DNA from: Chloroflexota bacterium
Lineage (GTDB): Bacteria; Chloroflexota; Dehalococcoidia; Lucifugimonadales; Australimonadaceae
Direction of reading: 5' to 3'
Length of the DNA stretch: 64,000 nucleotides
Assembly (NCBI GenBank): GCA_027618515.1
Contig: JAQCEV010000001.1
Location: forward strand, 39,182 to 103,181
In this document: piece after piece, positions 37,008-45,353 of the stretch
Numbering within the stretch: position 1 is the first letter of the stretch
How the letters are laid out: each line of letters starts with the position of its first letter
The notes under the pieces: generated by a model
The model's database searches: none
Told to the model about the DNA's origin: nothing
Seen by the model: the letters and a program-made list of their open reading frames with translations, nothing else
Translations under genes and position numbers: made by a program

Positions 37008-38392
37008 CCGCCGCAGGAGGACTCAGCGCCCGCTACGAGATCTGGTCGGTCGCCGCGAAGGCCTACGTTTCGGTTCCATGGGTAGACACCGGGGAATACG
37101 CTGACATTCCTTCACTGGCGCTCACTCCGCTGCGTCCGGTGATCGGCTACGGGCCGGACATGTTCCGATACGCGTATAGCTTGCAGGGGGATACGGAACG
37201 CCCAACGATCTCCTGGCACGGACACAATTTCGTGGTGCATACGGCGATCGAACTAGGGTTGCTAGGGGTGTTTGCCTACGCCGCGATGGCGATGGCAACG
37301 GCGTGGGCTTTGGTACGGATGCTTTTGGCCGCCAGACGAGGCGAGGTTTCTCCGTGGATGGGCTACGTTCTCTTCGGGTTGATCGGGGTGTTTGCAGGAC
37401 GATTGCTCGATCAGATGGTGGGGAAGAGCCAGGTCTCTGATCTGACCCAGGCCTGGATCATGGCTGGGGTGGTGTTGGCGATGGTACGCATGCCTGCGAG
37501 TGAGTGGCTCCAGCCACTCGTGGAGTGGGTCAGCGAGGGTGCGTCAAACGCGTCGGACACAGCAGGGCAGCGGGGAAAGTCTAAAGGGTCACGCAAGAGC
37601 ACGAACGCGCCAGGGGTGCAGGGGAGCCTGCCCCCCTTGCGTATGGCGCTGGTCGGGGTGATCGGCCTCGCGACGTTGGTGTTCTGGTGGCAGGCAGTCT
37701 TGGTCAACGTGAGCGCGACATTCCTGGCAGGCCAGGCGATCTCGGCCAGTAACGCGGGGCAGTACAGGACGGCGGGAGACCGCGTGCAGGATTCGGTGAG
37801 GCGCTCGCCCTCTTCGACCTTTTCGCGCACCATGCTGGTTCAAGCGCTGCTGCAGGCCTCACGCTCGGACGACGACGCGAGGGAGCGCCTCGCCAAGCTG
37901 AAAGAAGCCCTACGGCTGATCAACGAGGCGATCGACCGGAATCCGCTGGACTACCGGGCGTGGATCATCGCCGCGGAGATCACGTTGGATATTGCCTCAC
38001 TCGATCAAACGTCCGCTGCGGCAGCAGTGGATACGGCAGAGACAGCCGCAGCGCTGCTGCCCGGCCTGAGGCCGCCAGCGGAGCAATTGGGGATGGCACT
38101 ATTAGCCGCTGGCGAATATGAACGTGCGCTCGAAATGGTGCGTTCATCCCGCGATCTGGCCGCTTTCACGGATCCGAAGGATTACATTCTGTCGTTCATT
38201 GAGTCACAGGCGCTTCAACATCTCGGTAATACCGACGAGGCGTATGCGATTGCGCTGATGCTGTCTGAGTTCAGTGCTCTTCAGGGTTTCGGGACGCCGG
38301 ACGAAATCTACGCAAATGCCGTGTTGCTGTCGGAATCGGGGCGTCCGGGTGCGCCGACGCTGGAAGAAGCGCTTGTGGGTGGTCGTCGGTAG
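36950..38392 (+). pseudogene. O-antigen ligase-like protein, downstream fragment with TPR-like C-terminus
   Basis: In the frame after the G run the protein continues with LSARYEIWSVAAKAYVSVPW and GYGPDMFRYAYS, typical of the large periplasmic loop of O-antigen ligases, then SWHGHNFVVHTAIELGLLG, further hydrophobic helices and, from about 37780, helical repeats like TPRs (NEAIDRNPLDYRAW). Wzy/ligase plus TPR fusions are common in Chloroflexota and Firmicutes. Together with the fragment before the G run it makes about 630 residues, still without the N-terminus. Confidence 0.7.
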
Positions 38393-38404
38393 AATAGGCG
38401 ATTC

Positions 38405-38430
38405 ACCAGCAAGCGCTAGCGCTTGCTGGT
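38405..38430. repeat. Perfect 26-bp palindrome
   Basis: ACCAGCAAGCGCT followed directly by its exact reverse complement AGCGCTTGCTGGT. It lies 12 bases after the ligase-like gene and just before the ribosome site of the methyltransferase-like gene. No T-run follows on either strand. Confidence 0.95.
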
Positions 38431-38444
38431 AGAGAGGGAGTTTG

Positions 38445-39107
38445 ATGAAGCCATTAGAGGTACTGGCGACCGCGATCTCGCCTGACGGGACCCACTTCGA
38501 GTTGCAGCGCCACGATGGCAACTACGTGATACGCGGCGACGGCTACGACCTGATGACGAGCTATGCGCACAGTTCCGAGGACGCCATGATGTCTCTGGCG
38601 TGCCCAAAGCCACCTGCGGACGCTTGCGTGCTGGTGGGTGGCCTGGGGATGGGGTATACGGCTGCTGCGACGTTGGCGCTGATGCCGCCCAAAGGGACGG
38701 TGGTTGTGGCGGAGATCATGCCAGAGGTGATCGAGTGGAACCGGGGGCCGCTGGGGCCGTTGGCGGGGAATCCGCTGGACGACCGACGCACGGAACTGTT
38801 TGAGGGCGATGTCGCCGATGCTATCCGTGGAAGCGAGTCGCGCTTCGACGCGATCTTGTTGGACGTGGACAACAGCGTTGATTCGTTCTCGCTGCCACAC
38901 AATGCTTGGCTGTATACAACTGAGGGGCTTGGTGCGGCGCACCGCGCTCTGAGGCCCGGTGGTGCGCTGGCGATATGGTCCGTGGGGACGGATTCGAAGT
39001 TTGAGGGTATGTTGCGGAAGCACGGTTTCGGGGCTTCGACACACCCGATACGCGAGCGCAACAAACGTGGGGGGCATTTCTCTGTGCTGGTGGGGCGGAG
39101 GAGCTAG
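38445..39107 (+). CDS. Spermidine-synthase-like SAM-binding methyltransferase-fold protein
   Basis: The 220-residue product has a Rossmann fold of the spermine/spermidine synthase type: LVGGLGMGYTAAATLAL (motif I), VVVAEIMPEVIEWNRG, LFEGDVADAI, and FDAILLDVDN. It lacks the N-terminal domain of true spermidine synthases, so substrate and reaction are open. GGGAG precedes the ATG by four bases. Confidence 0.75.
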   Translation: MKPLEVLATAISPDGTHFELQRHDGNYVIRGDGYDLMTSYAHSSEDAMMSLACPKPPADACVLVGGLGMGYTAAATLALMPPKGTVVVAEIMPEVIEWNRGPLGPLAGNPLDDRRTELFEGDVADAIRGSESRFDAILLDVDNSVDSFSLPHNAWLYTTEGLGAAHRALRPGGALAIWSVGTDSKFEGMLRKHGFGASTHPIRERNKRGGHFSVLVGRRS

Positions 39108-39146
39108 GCTAACGCGCGCTTCTCCAGTTTGAGTCTCGCTCCGGTT

Positions 39147-40367
39147 TCAGGCGGCTGAGGCCTCAGGCACGGGTTTGGGCGATAGCGTGGCGAAGACGAC
39201 GGGTGTGAGGAGCACGAGGGCGATGGGGAATGCGCCAGCGGTGATGACGGCATAGGCGGTTCCGATGGCTTCGGCGAGCGCCCCATAGGTGAGCGGGCCG
39301 ACAAGCATCCCGCCAGCCCAGTAGAGGCCTGCCACCGACATGGCGACGCCACGCTCCTGAGGTTTGCTGTTGATTGCGGCGAGCAGGCCATACAAGACTG
39401 CACCTAGCCCCACGCCTGCGCCTACGATCCCGCCGAAGATCAGCAGGAGGATCACGTTGTCTGCGAGCGCGATGACTACCATGCCCGTGCCTACTGCTCC
39501 AAAAAGGAGCGCGAAGACGCCACGAGTACCTATCTTTTCGTGGACAGTCGCGAAGCCAAAGCTGGCGGTAGATGCGCCCACCGCAACGGCTCCAAGGATG
39601 AGTCCGACCGTCGCTTCTCCCGAATCGCTTTCCCGTAGGAGGACCACGAAGACCGAGGTCATCACTGACATGGAGGAAGCCACGAAGAATGCGATCAGCC
39701 CTGGCAGTGCGGAGGCCCGTGCTCGAACCATACCGGGGATCCGAGCAAAGGCTTCAACCATGGTCTGCGCTTGCTTGCGGGGCAGCGCGGGGAGCAAGAA
39801 CGATATGGTGAGCCCCACAGCAGCGACTGCGGCGGCGACTGCGAAAGCGCCTGAGAAACCTATGGCTACGGACAAGAGTCCTGCGACCACCGGCCCTGCG
39901 ATATTACCCATAGTGGTGGCGCCGAGGGTTCGGCCGATGTTCCCGGCGGCGTTCCCTTCATGGATGCGGCTAGCGTAGGACTTGGAGGCAGGCATGTGGG
40001 CGGCGCGGGATGCTCCCGTGAATAGCTGGGCTAGGAACATGAGCCAAAGGTCAGAAGAGACCATGAAGAGCAGAGCGCTGATAAGCATCGCCACGAACCC
40101 GGCGGTGATGACTCTCTGTTCACCGTATCGGTCCGCCACAACTCCAGCGACGAGTCGAAGCCCCATCTGGAACACCGCTTGAGCGGCGACGACGACGCCG
40201 ATGGCGCTGACGTCGTATCCGTTAGCGTACATGTACAGCGGGACGAGCGCGAGCATCATGCCAACGAAGAAGCCGAACACGAATGTGTTGGGTGGGAGCA
40301 AGAGCTCAGGCCTTCGCCAAGAGCCCTGGATCTTGCGGGTCGTCGTTCCAAGAGGGGGCTGTGTCAT
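39147..40367 (-). CDS. Major facilitator superfamily transporter
   Basis: About 406 residues with twelve hydrophobic segments. The loop between TM2 and TM3 carries GVVADRYGEQRV, the MFS motif A, and the central loop is basic (LPRKQAQTM). Drug or metabolite efflux is the usual role of this subgroup. The ATG at 40367 is used because the open stretch upstream is hydrophilic and unlike the family; no good ribosome site was found. Confidence 0.85.
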   Translation of the reverse strand: MTQPPLGTTTRKIQGSWRRPELLLPPNTFVFGFFVGMMLALVPLYMYANGYDVSAIGVVVAAQAVFQMGLRLVAGVVADRYGEQRVITAGFVAMLISALLFMVSSDLWLMFLAQLFTGASRAAHMPASKSYASRIHEGNAAGNIGRTLGATTMGNIAGPVVAGLLSVAIGFSGAFAVAAAVAAVGLTISFLLPALPRKQAQTMVEAFARIPGMVRARASALPGLIAFFVASSMSVMTSVFVVLLRESDSGEATVGLILGAVAVGASTASFGFATVHEKIGTRGVFALLFGAVGTGMVVIALADNVILLLIFGGIVGAGVGLGAVLYGLLAAINSKPQERGVAMSVAGLYWAGGMLVGPLTYGALAEAIGTAYAVITAGAFPIALVLLTPVVFATLSPKPVPEASAA

Positions 40368-40516
40368 TGGAACGATTCTCGCATGGTTGCGGGCGTGTTG
40401 GTGACGCGATCCGTGGAGAACGTCCAACGAGGGCGCGTTGGGGCCGAGCAGGGATTGCCTGGTGCTTTACGGCCAAGCAGGACGTTTCGTCTATCGCTCC
40501 AGCGCCAATCTATACG

Positions 40517-42541
40517 CTATCCGCTTGATGGCACGGCATGTCGTCTGCGCATGAGGAAAGCCGCGATACCGAGCATGGTTGCGAGGAAAAGGACGCCCCG
40601 TGTCGACACTCCGGGGACACCTCGCGGTACCCCGACGAGGGTATTGAGCGTTACTGAGTTGTTCGCGGTATTGAGATCTGATGGGCTTACTGCGGAAACC
40701 GTCGCAGTATTGACCAGCGTGTTCAACGAGACGGGCGGAGTGACGATGATGTCGAATGCTGCGGACGCCCCATTGGCTAGCGACGACACGGAGCACGTGA
40801 CGGTACCGCCTGACTCCACGCAGCCAGCGTCCGCCGACACGAACACGACGCCCGCGGGCAGAGGATCGATGATGGTCACGATATTCGCCGCGACGGGCTC
40901 GTTATTGGTGGCTGTGAGCGTGTAGGTAAAGTCCTCCCCGATCAGCGCAATCGTCGGGGTTGCCGTTTTGGTGATGGAAAGATCGGCATCGTCGGAAACT
41001 GTCGTGACGAGCGTGACCGAGTCGTTGGACGCGTTTAGATCGAGGGCGCTGGACGTGACGCTCGCGGTGTTGGAGATGGTTCCAGTCGCCCCTGGCGCAG
41101 TGACGGTGATGGTGTACGCGGCACTCGCACTGTTAGCCAAAGACGCCGCCGTGCAGGTGACGGTGCCCCCGGATTCGCTGCACCCGGCTCCGGCCGAAAC
41201 GAACACTACGCCTCCCGCCAGCACGTCACTGACCGTTACATCGGCGGCCGTGTCAGGCCCGGCGTTGGTCACAGTGAGGGTGTAGGTCAGATTGGAGGAG
41301 ATGGTGGCAGTGATGGGGCTAGCCGTCTTGGTGATCGAGAGATCGGCTGTGACAACGCTCGTGGTTTCGCTTGTGGTGTTATCAGACAAGTCCGTGTCCG
41401 TTTGGGCCGACGTAACCGAGGCGTTGTTGGTCGTGGTGGGTGTGGTGGATGCGGCATCACCTCCGACAAACATGGACGCAAATGCCCCAGGCTGGAGCGT
41501 GCCAACATCACACGTGACAGTAGTTGCCGTTTCAACACATGGGCCTGCTTGCGACGCGGACGAGAATCGAAAATCGATCCCCGCGGGGAGGAGGTCAGTG
41601 ATAGTCACACCAGTCGCAATGCCAGGCCCTGCATTCGAGACAGATATCGAGTAGCCAAAGAATTGACCGTTTTCAACGGGGTCTGAAACCTCGAACGTTT
41701 CCAGGCCAAGATCAACGGGGGTTGTCGCTGGAGGGTGGAAACTTGCGATGAACCCGTCGTCGGAAAGAGCACCGCTCTCGACGACCGCTCCAGGGAATGC
41801 TCCCCAGGTATAACCTACGGCCACAATCCTGCTGCCGTCAGCACGTACGGCTACGCCTCCAATCGAGTCAGCAGCCGTCGAACCGAACTGGTGTATCCAG
41901 GTTCGGTCTCCGGCGCTGTTGTAGTGTGCGATGAATGCGTCCTCCTGCCCGTTCATCGGAATCTCGCCGGGCATGGTGCCGTAGGTTCTTCCAGCGATGT
42001 AAATCTCGCCATTGGGCTGCACTGCGACATGGTTTCCCAGCAAGTCGTGATCTCCGCTGTCTAGCTGGCGGGTCCAAACCACTGTGGTTCCGTCCGACGC
42101 GTACTTCCGCACATAAACGTCTTGGTTGTACGAGGGAGCAGCGCCAGTCATCGCACCATCGGTGCTTCCAGCGACGTAGATGTTGAACGAACCATCAATG
42201 CCAATACCGTAGATGTGATCCCATCCACTAGTTCCAAATTGTGTAGTGAATTGAACAACGCCGCCTGTGGAATATTTCCTCACATAGGCGTCTCTTGGCC
42301 CCTGCGAAGTAGCGCTTGGGAACGCTCCGCTCGTCTGGCCTCCAACGTAGACATTACCCGCTGAGTCCGTGGCAACTGCTGTAGCCCTGTCGCTAACGTT
42401 CGCGACACCGAATTGATCGGTCCACAAGACGGTGCCGACAGAGGAATATTTCCTGACGTACGAGTCTCCGTGATCACCGAGTTCGACTTCCCCCGAAAGG
42501 ACCGGCAACGGCGCCGACGACGACGATTTGGTCGAAGGCAT
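40517..42541 (-). CDS. SBBP/DUF11 surface protein, 3' part of an interrupted gene
   Basis: The 674-residue frame starts abruptly inside SBBP-type beta-propeller repeats (DSYVRKYSSVGTVLWTDQFG, NVYVGGQTSGAFP), continues through three DUF11 domains (ITKTASPITATISSNLTYTL, NAGPDTAADVTVSDVL), and ends with a C-terminal sorting-like signal: GVPGVSTRG, a hydrophobic helix, then RRRH. It has no signal peptide. The missing start is the upstream frame listed next, so both are one gene. Confidence 0.75.
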   Translation of the reverse strand: MPSTKSSSSAPLPVLSGEVELGDHGDSYVRKYSSVGTVLWTDQFGVANVSDRATAVATDSAGNVYVGGQTSGAFPSATSQGPRDAYVRKYSTGGVVQFTTQFGTSGWDHIYGIGIDGSFNIYVAGSTDGAMTGAAPSYNQDVYVRKYASDGTTVVWTRQLDSGDHDLLGNHVAVQPNGEIYIAGRTYGTMPGEIPMNGQEDAFIAHYNSAGDRTWIHQFGSTAADSIGGVAVRADGSRIVAVGYTWGAFPGAVVESGALSDDGFIASFHPPATTPVDLGLETFEVSDPVENGQFFGYSISVSNAGPGIATGVTITDLLPAGIDFRFSSASQAGPCVETATTVTCDVGTLQPGAFASMFVGGDAASTTPTTTNNASVTSAQTDTDLSDNTTSETTSVVTADLSITKTASPITATISSNLTYTLTVTNAGPDTAADVTVSDVLAGGVVFVSAGAGCSESGGTVTCTAASLANSASAAYTITVTAPGATGTISNTASVTSSALDLNASNDSVTLVTTVSDDADLSITKTATPTIALIGEDFTYTLTATNNEPVAANIVTIIDPLPAGVVFVSADAGCVESGGTVTCSVSSLANGASAAFDIIVTPPVSLNTLVNTATVSAVSPSDLNTANNSVTLNTLVGVPRGVPGVSTRGVLFLATMLGIAAFLMRRRHAVPSSG

Positions 42542-42611
42542 CTACCGTCACGGCGACGGGGGTCGCAAAATCCGTACCGCAGAGGTCGTCGGTGCTCCCA
42601 AATTGATCCAA

Positions 42612-44840
42612 CTATATCTGCGTCCCATCGGAGGCGAGCTTGACGACGATTGCATCCTCACCGCCACCCGAGTATGTCTTAGTCGGAAACGCGCCATTCG
42701 TCGTTCCGATGACGTAAATGTTGCCCCCGCTATCGACCGCGACGCCCGTTGCTGAGGTTTGCTTGCCCGCGATGCCGATCTGTGTGGTCCACAGGATCGA
42801 ACCATCGCCTGCAAGTTTCCGCACAAACAGATCTGAGGAGCCGACCTGCGTTGCGCCTGCGAGGGCTGCGCCGGTATTTCCGACCACGATCACATCGGTA
42901 CCGTGTATCGCAACCGCCCTCGCAATCGCGAAGGATGGGGATACGGTAGAGCCGAACTGGAGTATCCAATCATCGGGAAGTCGTTCTAGCGCCGCTGAGA
43001 CGACGGTCGTAGCGACGGAAGTGTTGTTGGATGCATCACGATCCTCTGGGCCTGAAGCGGCGACCACTGCCGTATTGGACAACGAGGTAGCACCCAACGG
43101 CGCGGTGACCACAACAATAAAGTCATCAGACTCTCCTGCCGCCAGCGACGGCTTGGTACAAAGAATGGTTCCTCCCGATCCACGGCACTCTGCCGACGCT
43201 CCGCTAAATACCGCTCCGGCAGGCAGGGTGTCGGTTACGACGACGTCTGTGGCTGCTTCCGGGCCTTCGTTCACGACGGTTAGAAGATACCAGGTAAGCT
43301 CGCCGTCGAGAACGCCGGTCGCGCCGGGAACTTGGGTGAGGCTGAGGTCGGCGCCGGTCAATGCCGAAACCGATGTGTTGACAGTAACGATGTCGTTCGC
43401 GCTTGAGGAATCCATCGCGCCCGTGAGCGCCGCGAACGTCGTGGCGATACCACCGCTGACCAGTGGCGCGAGGACATCGATGGTTACGGTTGCGGACGCG
43501 CCGCTCGCCAGGGGGCCTAGCACGCAGTCGACTGAATCGACGGCGGCGGTGCAGAAGCCCTGGCTTTCGTTAGCCGAGGCGAATTTCGTTCCGGTACCCA
43601 GTGCGGCGTAGAGCCTAGCACCAGGGGCGGTGTCGGGGCCTCCGTTGGTGACGGAGATGGAGTACGTGATCGTTTCACGTGCATCCACCGTAGCGGGCGA
43701 GCCCGACGCAGACACGGCTAGGTCTACGGTGGTGGCAGTAGCGATGTTTTCGACCAATCTCAACCGGCGGCCGCTCGACGAGTGCTGAATCAGAAGATTC
43801 CCGCTCGAATCGACTGCTATCGAGTTGACGTTCCCAAGGTGGGCTAGCGTTGCGGGACCGCCATCTCCGAAGTTCCCCGTCCCGCTAGAGGTACCGTCCC
43901 CTGCAACGGTGGTAACCGTACCGGTCGAACCATCGACCCTGAACGCTTGGTGCAACGCCGCAACGAAGATATTCCCGCTATCGTCGAAAGCCGCGTCACG
44001 AACCCCACTTATGAAAGTGTTCCCCACAGTCGTGATGACACCAGTCGTGGCATCCACGCGCCGGACACTGCTGTCTGTAGTCGATATGATTAGAAGGTTT
44101 CCTGATAAATCAGAAGCCATTCTTGCGGAGCCTGAGAAGTTGATCTCCGCTACGGTCGCCAACCCGCCGTCTCCGGAGAAACCCGCAGTTCCTGTACCAA
44201 CTACCGTGGTGATGGTCCCGGTTGAGGCGTCAATCTTGCGCACGCGATGATTGTGACGATCAGCCACATAGACGTTGCCCGCACCATCGACCGCGATGCT
44301 CATAGGTTCATCGAATTGGGCTGCGATCGCAGGGCCGCCATCTCCTGCAAAGCCCGTTACCCCGGTCCCCGCGACAGTCGAGATGAGTCCGGATTGCGCG
44401 TCTACCCTGCGAATCCGTTCATTCAAGCTGTCGGCGATAAACACGTTGTCGTATGGGTCGATGGCAACATCAGAGGCGGTAAATGAGGCGTCTACCGCGA
44501 GCATCCCATCACCGTTGTAGTTTGAACCGGAGCCGGGCCCGGCAACGGCGTCGATGATGCCGGTCCGCTTGTCGATCTTCCGGATAGTTCGACTTTCGGC
44601 AAGGTAGATGTTTCCCGAGCCGTCCACAGCTATCTGCGCGTTGTTTTGGATCTCTGCATTTACCGCCAGCCCTCCGTTCCCTGACCCACCACCGCAACAG
44701 GGAAGTCCAGCGATCGTGGAGATATCTCCGGTGGCGGCATTCGCGGTCGATTCGGAGGAGACGAACGACGCGGCGATGACCAGTACGGCGACGATGATGC
44801 CTAGCGGCCGTGTTGATCTGACGTGGAATCGTATCGACAA
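42612..44840 (-). CDS. NHL/DUF11/SBBP surface protein, 5' part of an interrupted gene
   Basis: The 742-residue frame has a signal peptide with likely cleavage after ANA (residues ~33-36), NHL-like repeats of ISTVAGTGVTGFAGDGG type to about residue 360, two DUF11 domains, then SBBP repeats (GGEDAIVVKLASDGTQI) before a TAG at 42612-42614. Sequence after the TAG keeps coding (LDQFGSTDDL, then VDAFDQIVVVGAVAGPF) but shifts frame at a G5 run near 42490 into the C-terminal part. Full product would be about 1,430 residues, exported and cell-surface. Confidence 0.75.
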   Translation of the reverse strand: MSIRFHVRSTRPLGIIVAVLVIAASFVSSESTANAATGDISTIAGLPCCGGGSGNGGLAVNAEIQNNAQIAVDGSGNIYLAESRTIRKIDKRTGIIDAVAGPGSGSNYNGDGMLAVDASFTASDVAIDPYDNVFIADSLNERIRRVDAQSGLISTVAGTGVTGFAGDGGPAIAAQFDEPMSIAVDGAGNVYVADRHNHRVRKIDASTGTITTVVGTGTAGFSGDGGLATVAEINFSGSARMASDLSGNLLIISTTDSSVRRVDATTGVITTVGNTFISGVRDAAFDDSGNIFVAALHQAFRVDGSTGTVTTVAGDGTSSGTGNFGDGGPATLAHLGNVNSIAVDSSGNLLIQHSSSGRRLRLVENIATATTVDLAVSASGSPATVDARETITYSISVTNGGPDTAPGARLYAALGTGTKFASANESQGFCTAAVDSVDCVLGPLASGASATVTIDVLAPLVSGGIATTFAALTGAMDSSSANDIVTVNTSVSALTGADLSLTQVPGATGVLDGELTWYLLTVVNEGPEAATDVVVTDTLPAGAVFSGASAECRGSGGTILCTKPSLAAGESDDFIVVVTAPLGATSLSNTAVVAASGPEDRDASNNTSVATTVVSAALERLPDDWILQFGSTVSPSFAIARAVAIHGTDVIVVGNTGAALAGATQVGSSDLFVRKLAGDGSILWTTQIGIAGKQTSATGVAVDSGGNIYVIGTTNGAFPTKTYSGGGEDAIVVKLASDGTQI

Positions 44841-45044
44841 TTGGGCCTACCTTAGCGACATGGCTCGGTAACGGACGGGCCGATGTTACGGGAGCGTCGG
44901 TGAATAGGCCAACTACCGGGTTGCCATCGAGGAGTTCCCGGTTGTGAGCAGAAAGATCAGGTACGAGGGGAACGCGGTCACGCCTCAAGCGCAAGGCGGA
45001 CGGGCGTCAGCTAGGTGGAGTTGCGCTTGGAGAGGCCGTCGTCG

Positions 45045-45075
45045 GGGCCTTGCTGCGAGAACCGCAGCAAGGCCC
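45045..45075 (-). terminator. Strong hairpin after the small-peptide genes
   Basis: A perfect 13-bp stem, GGGCCTTGCTGCG, with a 5-base loop, lies four bases after the second small gene. No T-run follows, so it may stabilise the mRNA 3' end rather than act as a classical terminator. Confidence 0.5.
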
Positions 45076-45078
45076 GAT

Positions 45079-45195
45079 TCATCGCCATGCGATCGCGGCC
45101 AAGATGGCCAGGATGGCGGGGATAGCCGCGTGCGCTAGGACGACGCCGACTATCCCTATCGCCCACGAGGATCGTTTGATGCTTCGAATCCTCAT
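45079..45195 (-). CDS. Putative 38-residue single-pass membrane peptide
   Basis: Not similar to anything I know. A basic N-terminus (MRIRSIKRSSW) is followed by one long hydrophobic helix (IGIVGVVLAHAAIPAILAIL) ending in AWR. The ATG comes one base after the stop of the 35-residue gene (TAGCATG), so translation is probably coupled. It lies in the direction of the ABC exporter operon and just before a strong hairpin. Confidence 0.45.
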   Translation of the reverse strand: MRIRSIKRSSWAIGIVGVVLAHAAIPAILAILAAIAWR

Positions 45196-45196
45196 G

Positions 45197-45304
45197 CTAA
45201 CTGTGCATGAAGCGCACGAGCATGACGAGAACGGCGGCGCGTGCTATGGCCCCGATGGTCATGCTTCCGGTTATCACGAACCGCATCACTCTTACTTTAC
45301 TCAT
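45197..45304 (-). CDS. Putative 35-residue single-pass membrane peptide
   Basis: The product MSKVRVMRFV... has a basic start and a hydrophobic stretch (TGSMTIGAIARAAVLVMLV). An AAGGGAG ribosome site lies six bases before the ATG, which is better than most genes here. It begins 49 bases after the ABC permease stop on the same strand. Function unknown; an exported or membrane-acting peptide, or an accessory subunit, are possible. Confidence 0.5.
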   Translation of the reverse strand: MSKVRVMRFVITGSMTIGAIARAAVLVMLVRFMHS

Positions 45305-45353
45305 CAGACTTCTCCCTTTTCCCCAAGACATAGTGACTAAGAAATAGACCTGC

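Noticed and set aside
45050..45340. Plus-strand frame of 96 codons over the small-peptide genes
   Set aside because: No ribosome site, His-rich unusual composition, and it crosses a perfect hairpin; the minus-strand small frames fit better.
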